Source: an uncultured Bacteroidota bacterium (lineage in GTDB: Bacteria; Bacteroidota; Bacteroidia; Flavobacteriales; Flavobacteriaceae). Taken from it: DNA of 64,000 nucleotides. Both the position numbers and the translations under genes were made by a program. Shown here in pieces: positions 59,501-64,000 of this stretch (position 1 is its first letter; each line of letters opens with the position of its first letter). Under the pieces are notes generated by a model. That model ran no database searches. It saw only the letters and a list, made by a program, of their open reading frames with translations, and was not told the origin of the DNA. The stretch covers positions 1-64,000 of the forward strand of contig CACMJT010000003.1 in the NCBI GenBank assembly GCA_902614065.1, written 5' to 3'.

Positions 59501-59532
59501 AGCTATCTACAGTATCTATAAATAATTATTAA

Positions 59533-60081
59533 ATGAAAAATTTAATTTTAAACATAATTTTATTGATTTCAATATCCATGCATAGCCAAAGTATTGACTT
59601 ACTAAACCCCGAAAAAAATATCGGTTTAGATAATTGGAATATTGTTAATGACGATGTCATGGGGGGAATATCAACTTCATACCTTTCCGTTAGTGATGAA
59701 AAAAACTTAATATTTAACGGGAACCTTTCACTGGAAAATAATGGAGGATTTGCGTCATCTCGATTGGGGTTAAAAAAAAATATATTGACAGGCGTTAAGT
59801 CTCTTGTAATTAGAATTAAAGGAGATGGCAATTCCTATAAGCTTAGACTCAGTCAAGACAACAGACGAGCATCATATTCAGCCAATTTTAAATCATTCAA
59901 TGATAAGTGGGTTGAGGTTAATATACCAATTGAGGACTTTATTGCGACATGGCGCGGATATACATATACTGATTATCCGTCTATACAAACTGACAGAATA
60001 ATTTCCTTAGGATTACAAATTTCAGACAAACAAGAAGGTAAGTTCAAGTTGGAAATTGATTATATCAAAGCAATATTATAA
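59533..60081 (+). CDS. CIA30 family protein, secreted
   Basis: A 182-aa protein with a signal peptide (about 1-18). The mature part has Trp-Asn-Ile-Val-Asn-Asp-Asp-Val-Met-Gly-Gly near 34-44, Gly-Gly-Phe-Ala-Ser near 73-77, and Trp-Arg-Gly-Tyr near 140. These match the CIA30 fold, a beta-sandwich related to carbohydrate-binding modules. In bacteria its role is unproven. It has a 1-bp gap to the next ORF. Confidence 0.82.
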   Translation: MKNLILNIILLISISMHSQSIDLLNPEKNIGLDNWNIVNDDVMGGISTSYLSVSDEKNLIFNGNLSLENNGGFASSRLGLKKNILTGVKSLVIRIKGDGNSYKLRLSQDNRRASYSANFKSFNDKWVEVNIPIEDFIATWRGYTYTDYPSIQTDRIISLGLQISDKQEGKFKLEIDYIKAIL

Positions 60082-60082
60082 A

Positions 60083-60292
60083 ATGAAAAAACATAAATTT
60101 TTAATTATATCAATTTTAACTTTTATTTTATTTATCGTTTTCTTTTCTGAATATAATGCCAATGAAACAAAAAAAATATTAGATGCTGAACTAATTAAAG
60201 CTGAGGAGAAATTAAGAATTGCAAAAGAAAAAAATCAGCAAAAAGACTCAACATCAATTGACATTGATTCAACTTTTAATAATATTGATTAA
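60083..60292 (+). CDS. Small membrane-anchored protein with charged tail (69 aa)
   Basis: It starts at ATG 60083, 1 bp after the CIA30 gene. It has one N-terminal hydrophobic helix (Phe-Leu-Ile-Ile-Ser-Ile-Leu-Thr-Phe-Ile-Leu-Phe-Ile-Val-Phe) followed by a Glu/Lys/Asp-rich coil with a Ser/Thr/Asp end. Its function is unknown. Confidence 0.55.
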   Translation: MKKHKFLIISILTFILFIVFFSEYNANETKKILDAELIKAEEKLRIAKEKNQQKDSTSIDIDSTFNNID

Positions 60293-60315
60293 CTTTAATT
60301 AATTACAGTTTTTAT

Positions 60316-61386
60316 TTGGAGATCTTAATTTTATACGCCTTTCTCACAATTTCTCTTTCTTTTTTATGTTCTATACTGGAGGCTGTCCTTTTGAGCGTAA
60401 ACCCAACGTTCATCAAGATTAAAATTAAGGAAGGAAAAAAATATGCTGAGAAACTACAAAGTTTAAAAAGTTCGATTGATGAGCCACTAATAATTATTCT
60501 CACACTCAATACCATTGCCCATACCGTTGGTTCAATTATGGTTGGTGTTCAAGCCAAAATTGCTTATTCAACCCTACAGATTGACAATAGTTATATGATT
60601 CTTGGCACTTCTGTTTCCGAAGAATTATTAGTAGGAATTATTTCAACAATAATGACTATTTTAATTCTTGTTCTTTCAGAAATAATTCCCAAAACAATTG
60701 GAGCAAACTATTGGGACAAATTGGCTCAACCAAGCACTATTATATTATCATCGATACTTCCAGTTTTTAAATACACTGGCTTGCTTTGGATTTTGCAGCT
60801 TTTTACAAGAATTGGTTTGGGAGAAAAGAGAGAGTCAATTTTTAAAAGAGAGGACATTTCAACAATTGCTGAAATTGCCGAGGAAGAGGGTGTAATTGAA
60901 GAAAAAGATTCACTGTTCATCAAGAATATTGTTAAACTTCAAAATGTTAAAGTGAAAGATATAATGACACCTTTTTCTGTAATGAAAATTGCAGATCAAA
61001 ACTCTACAATCACTGATTTTTACAACCAAAACAACAGTCTTGAATTTTCTAGAATACCAATATATTACCAGAACACAAATAAAATAAGCAGTTATGTTTT
61101 AAAGGACACCATTTTAGAAAAAATGATTCAAAAAAAAGGAAACCTCAAGCTTAATGATATAAAGCGAAAAATTATCAAGACAGATCACAACTCAAAAGTT
61201 CCAATTTTATTTGATAAGCTTCTAAGGGATAGGGAGCACTTGTCCTTGGTAATTGATAAACAAAAAAAAATTAAAGGTATAGTAACTCTAGAGGATATTA
61301 TAGAGACTGCCTTAGGGTTTGAAATCGTAGATGAAACCGATACTGTTGTAGATTTACAAGTACTCGCAAAACAACGAAAAAAATAA
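60316..61386 (+). CDS. CNNM/CorC-family membrane protein with CBS domains
   Basis: A 356-aa protein: an N-terminal DUF21/CNNM membrane domain (three or four helices in residues 1-170, with Ser-Glu-Ile-Ile-Pro-Lys-Thr-Ile-Gly-Ala near 121-130), then a CBS-domain pair (about 205-340) with Val-Lys-Asp-Ile-Met-Thr-Pro near 212-218 and Leu-Glu-Asp-Ile-Ile-Glu near 323-328. Members are linked to magnesium or other ion transport. The start is TTG at 60316, and the last CorC-HlyC domain is absent or very short. Confidence 0.85.
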   Translation: MEILILYAFLTISLSFLCSILEAVLLSVNPTFIKIKIKEGKKYAEKLQSLKSSIDEPLIIILTLNTIAHTVGSIMVGVQAKIAYSTLQIDNSYMILGTSVSEELLVGIISTIMTILILVLSEIIPKTIGANYWDKLAQPSTIILSSILPVFKYTGLLWILQLFTRIGLGEKRESIFKREDISTIAEIAEEEGVIEEKDSLFIKNIVKLQNVKVKDIMTPFSVMKIADQNSTITDFYNQNNSLEFSRIPIYYQNTNKISSYVLKDTILEKMIQKKGNLKLNDIKRKIIKTDHNSKVPILFDKLLRDREHLSLVIDKQKKIKGIVTLEDIIETALGFEIVDETDTVVDLQVLAKQRKK

Positions 61387-61422
61387 TAACACAATTTTTA
61401 ACTAAACTCAGTTTGCCCCTTG

Positions 61423-61440
61423 AAATTATATTTATAATTT
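61423..61440. promoter_or_regulatory. Inverted repeat overlapping the cobW-type promoter (AAATTAT-N4-ATAATTT)
   Basis: Two 7-bp arms around ATTT overlap the -7 element of the next gene. It resembles AT-rich Zur/Fur-type operators in shape. Given the metal GTPase downstream, a metal-responsive repressor site is plausible; this is inference. Confidence 0.45.
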
Positions 61441-61442
61441 TG
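61435..61442 (+). promoter_or_regulatory. Promoter (TTTG-N19-TAATTTTG) for the CobW-type GTPase
   Basis: The -7 element TAATTTTG at 61435-61442 and TTTG at 61412-61415 are spaced 19 bp, the canonical Bacteroidota layout and the best full promoter in the window. It gives a leader of about 6 bases. Confidence 0.7.
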
Positions 61443-61452
61443 CAAACGAGCT

Positions 61453-62655
61453 ATGAAAAAACTTCCTGTAACCGTGTTAAGCGGTTTTTTAGGGGCTGGT
61501 AAAACCACTCTCCTAAATCACATTTTGCATAATAAACAAGGATTAAAGGTTGCAGTTATTGTCAATGATATGAGCGAGGTTAACGTCGATGCTGATCTTG
61601 TAAAAAATGAAAATACATTATCCAGAACCGAAGAAAAATTGGTCGAAATGAGTAACGGATGTATTTGTTGTACACTAAGGGAGGATCTCATGGTAGAGGT
61701 CGAGAAGTTGGCAAAAGCTCAAAAATTTGATTACTTAATAATTGAAAGTACTGGCATATCTGAACCAGTTCCAGTTGCCCAAACTTTTAGTTTTGAAAGC
61801 GAAGATGGAAGTATTGACTTAAGCAGATTTAGTTATGTGGATACTATGGTTACAGTTGTGGATTCACTTAATTTTCTTAAAGACTTTTCAAGTCCTCAAT
61901 ACCTTAGAGATAGAAACTTGACGGATATTGAAGGAGATGAAAGGACTATTGTTAATTTACTAACGGATCAGGTAGAGTTTGCTAACATTATTCTATTAAA
62001 TAAAACCGACCTAGTTTCAGAATCAGATCTCAGAAATTTATATGATATTATTCACAAGTTAAATCCAGATGCTAAAATTATCCCAACAAACCACTCTAAG
62101 GTTAATCTAAGTGACGTTATTAATACAGGATTATTCGACTTTGAAAAAGCAGAATCATCGGCAGGTTGGATTAAAGAATTAGAAAACGAACATATCCCTG
62201 AAACAGAAGAATATGGGATTGGTTCATTTGTCTATCGAAGAAAAAAACCCTTTCACCCTGATAGATTTCTTAACTTTATTAAATATCAGTTCCCAAAAAA
62301 TATAATTAGAAGTAAAGGTTTATTTTGGATTGCATCTAGGGCTGATCAAGCTCTTGTCTGGAGCTCTGCAGGCGGATCAGTAAAGACAGATCCTGCTGGT
62401 GTTTGGTGGGACTCCATGCCATTTTCTGAAAGAATAAATTATGCAAATTTTGTCAATAACCAACAAATGATTGAGTCAGATTGGTGTTCGGATTTTGGAG
62501 ACAGGAAAATCGAACTGGTATTTATTGGCCAACAACTAGATGTTAATGCTATAACAACAAAACTGGATGAGTGTTTATTGAATGAGGAAGAGATAGTTGC
62601 ATGGAAAAATGAAGATCTTCATTTAATTGATAGTTGGCCAGTTTCTCATCAATAA
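61453..62655 (+). CDS. CobW/COG0523-type metallochaperone GTPase (ZigA/YeiR-like)
   Basis: A 400-aa GTPase that delivers zinc or another metal to target proteins. Walker A Gly-Phe-Leu-Gly-Ala-Gly-Lys-Thr-Thr at 11-19, the metal motif Cys-Ile-Cys-Cys at 70-73, and Glu-Ser-Thr-Gly-Ile-Ser-Glu-Pro at 98-105 are all present, and the C-terminal domain is full length. It has its own strong promoter with an inverted repeat on top of it. The likely role is survival of zinc limitation, with regulation by a Zur-like repressor. Confidence 0.9.
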   Translation: MKKLPVTVLSGFLGAGKTTLLNHILHNKQGLKVAVIVNDMSEVNVDADLVKNENTLSRTEEKLVEMSNGCICCTLREDLMVEVEKLAKAQKFDYLIIESTGISEPVPVAQTFSFESEDGSIDLSRFSYVDTMVTVVDSLNFLKDFSSPQYLRDRNLTDIEGDERTIVNLLTDQVEFANIILLNKTDLVSESDLRNLYDIIHKLNPDAKIIPTNHSKVNLSDVINTGLFDFEKAESSAGWIKELENEHIPETEEYGIGSFVYRRKKPFHPDRFLNFIKYQFPKNIIRSKGLFWIASRADQALVWSSAGGSVKTDPAGVWWDSMPFSERINYANFVNNQQMIESDWCSDFGDRKIELVFIGQQLDVNAITTKLDECLLNEEEIVAWKNEDLHLIDSWPVSHQ

Positions 62656-62739
62656 TCAATTTAACATTAAATACACAGTATTTAAACTAAAATACAATAG
62701 AATTATATTCTGTATTTTATTCTTTATAAATTTATCCGC

Positions 62740-63000
62740 ATGAAAACTTCGATTGAAATAACCCTTATGCCACTAAATGATGATTACAAATCAATCATTA
62801 AAAAATTTATAATTTCTTTGCGAGAAAGTAATTTTCAAATCCTTGAAAATCCATTGAGCACTCAAATATTTGGTGAACTTGAACCCACTATGCTAATGCT
62901 CATAGAGAAAATTAATAATATTTTCTCAGCTTGTGATGGCATTATGGTCAATTTAAAAATTGTCAAAGGGAACAGGTATCATTATAAGCCTGATTTTTAG
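62740..63000 (+). CDS. Thiamine-binding (YkoF/MTH1187-like) small protein
   Basis: An 86-aa ferredoxin-like fold protein. Ser-Ile-Glu-Ile-Thr-Leu-Met-Pro-Leu at the start and Glu-Asn-Pro-Leu-Ser-Thr-Gln-Ile-Phe-Gly near 36-45 match the MTH1187/thiamine-binding family. Members bind thiamine or its pyrimidine moiety. It ends 1 bp before the ubiE gene. The role is inferred. Confidence 0.68.
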   Translation: MKTSIEITLMPLNDDYKSIIKKFIISLRESNFQILENPLSTQIFGELEPTMLMLIEKINNIFSACDGIMVNLKIVKGNRYHYKPDF

Positions 63001-63001
63001 G

Positions 63002-63688
63002 ATGAAAAATCAAATAAAAACAATGTTTAACTCCATTTATGAAGAGTATGATCTCATAAATAACCTCATCACTTTTGGTCTTCACAAAAATTGGAAAAAA
63101 CAAATTGTAGATATTTCTAGATCTTTAAATCCAAAAAGAATATTAGACGTGGCAACTGGCACTGCTGATATTGCTATAGCACTGACTAAAATCAAAAATT
63201 GTGAAATTATTGGGATGGATTTATCGTCCAATATGTTAGACATCGGGGATAAAAAAATCAAGGATTTAGGTCTTCAACAAAGTGTTATACTTGAGCTAGG
63301 AGATGTTGAAAATTTAAAGTATAATGATAATTATTTCGATGTTGTAACAGTAGGTTATGGCGTGCGAAATTTTGAGAACCTAAAAAAATCTTTGGATGAA
63401 ATCTACAGAGTTCTAAAGAAAAATGGAACCTTGATAATCTTAGAAACGTCAGTGCCAAAAAACAAAATCATCAAATTATTTTATAATTTTTTCACAAAAT
63501 TTTATGTAAAATTAATTGGCTTAATTCTGTCCAAAAACTTTGAAGCATATTCTTATTTACAGAAATCTGCATCAAATTTTCCCCACGGCCATGAGTTTAT
63601 AAATATTTTAAAAAACTCAAAATTTACAAACATATCACAGGATATAAAATTGTTTGGAGCTTCTACAATTTATGTGGCAAATAGATAG
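63002..63688 (+). CDS. menG: Demethylmenaquinone methyltransferase (UbiE/MenG)
   Basis: The last methylation step of menaquinone synthesis. It has 228 aa from ATG 63002; an upstream in-frame TTG would overlap the preceding gene. The family motif Phe-x3-Tyr-Glu-Glu-Tyr-Asp-x2-Asn is near the start, motif I Asp-Val-Ala-Thr-Gly-Thr-Ala-Asp near 46-53, and Tyr-Gly-Val-Arg-Asn-Phe-Glu-Asn near 119-126. Flavobacteria use menaquinone, so this is MenG in function. Confidence 0.95.
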   Translation: MKNQIKTMFNSIYEEYDLINNLITFGLHKNWKKQIVDISRSLNPKRILDVATGTADIAIALTKIKNCEIIGMDLSSNMLDIGDKKIKDLGLQQSVILELGDVENLKYNDNYFDVVTVGYGVRNFENLKKSLDEIYRVLKKNGTLIILETSVPKNKIIKLFYNFFTKFYVKLIGLILSKNFEAYSYLQKSASNFPHGHEFINILKNSKFTNISQDIKLFGASTIYVANR

Positions 63689-63738
63689 TATTTATTGGGC
63701 AAAATCATAAAACAAAATAAATTATGTAAATTAAAGTC

Positions 63739-64000
63739 ATGGAAAATTTATCTTTTGCATGTCAAATCATAGTAGCAGCCTCTGTTTTATACATATGGGT
63801 TTTTAGATACGACAATATTGTTGTTGAGTTTAAACATTATGGTTACTCAAATCTTTTAAGGAATTTTGTGGGAGCTTCTAAAATTTCGATTTCTGCCATT
63901 ATGTTAATGGGGATTTGGTTCAGTGATGTTCTTGTTTACGCGTCTTTATCAATGGCTTTTTTCATGTTGTGTGCACAAGCTTCTCATTTAAAAGTTAAAA
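63739..64000 (+). CDS. Membrane protein, partial (DoxX-like), cut by the window end
   Basis: The frame begins at ATG 63739 and runs off the window. It encodes a protein with several hydrophobic segments (Ile-Ile-Val-Ala-Ala-Ser-Val-Leu-Tyr near 9-17; Phe-Arg-Tyr-Asp-Asn near 21-25; Met-Leu-Met-Gly-Ile-Trp-Phe near 56-62). The pattern resembles DoxX-type small membrane proteins, but only 87 residues are seen. Confidence 0.6.
   Translation, partial: MENLSFACQIIVAASVLYIWVFRYDNIVVEFKHYGYSNLLRNFVGASKISISAIMLMGIWFSDVLVYASLSMAFFMLCAQASHLKVK

Overview
The window is a 64 kb piece of an AT-rich chromosome from a member of the Bacteroidota, most likely a marine Flavobacteriia. Four things point there: a SprE/PorW-type gliding and type IX secretion lipoprotein; families largely confined to this group (DUF4837, DUF4834, DUF4254, a long AtpB with its own signal peptide); an atp cluster without atpD and atpC; and many -7 elements of the form TAnnTTTG placed a few bases upstream of start codons, the Bacteroidota sigma-factor signature. 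No transposase, integrase, CRISPR array or rRNA was found. One tRNA, Cys(GCA), is present.

Layout. 1-0.5 kb: the end of a probable M1 peptidase gene and rnpA. 0.6-8.06 kb: an accessory island. Its core is a five-gene minus-strand operon with a small XRE/C-type regulator, two tandem DNA cytosine-C5 methyltransferases, an McrB-like AAA+ GTPase and an McrC-like PD-(D/E)xK nuclease. This is the gene content of the GTP-dependent, site-specific LlaJI-type restriction-modification systems, not of a stand-alone methyl-dependent McrBC. A perfect 13-bp inverted repeat lies upstream of the regulator. Beyond it are a GC-richer, foldable intergenic stretch and two unrecognised small ORFs. 8.06-21.6 kb: housekeeping genes (a CAP protein, an ElaA-like acetyltransferase, rpiB, rnr, a LysE-type exporter, tRNA-Cys, folB, glnS, an SPFH protein, gltX, an AlkB-like membrane hydroxylase, ybeY, mnmG and a methyltransferase). 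Two 16-bp parS-like palindromes flank mnmG, so this part of the chromosome probably belongs to the ParB-loaded, origin-proximal domain.

21.7-43.6 kb: holB-like, pgk, DUF4837, tatA, an M23 peptidase, a GH3-family protein, purD, DUF4254, a GT9 glycosyltransferase, ferredoxin, sprE/porW, bactofilin, atpZ-atpB-E-F-H-A-G, dut, an EnvC-like activator and uvrA. 43.5-50.6 kb: a minus-strand surface polysaccharide cluster (DUF4834, YfhO, methyltransferase, two glycosyltransferases, flippase). 50.7-64 kb: an outer-membrane protein, a GNAT-like protein and mnmE, then a looser accessory stretch (GIY-YIG protein, beta-helix lipoprotein, tiny membrane peptides, cold-shock protein, a duplicated membrane protein, SMP-30/gluconolactonase, CIA30, a CNNM/CBS protein), ending with a CobW-type metal GTPase, a thiamine-binding-like protein, ubiE/menG and a truncated membrane protein.

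How they work together. The first island is a defence module in which methylation and GTP-driven cleavage are encoded in one overlapping operon. MnmE and MnmG, both here, act together in tRNA wobble-uridine modification. GlnS, GltX and tRNA-Cys add to translation. The Atp genes, TatA, SprE/PorW, bactofilin and EnvC cover energy, secretion and envelope shape. The 43-50 kb cluster builds and exports a surface glycan. All functions are read from sequence motifs and gene order only; no database search was possible.
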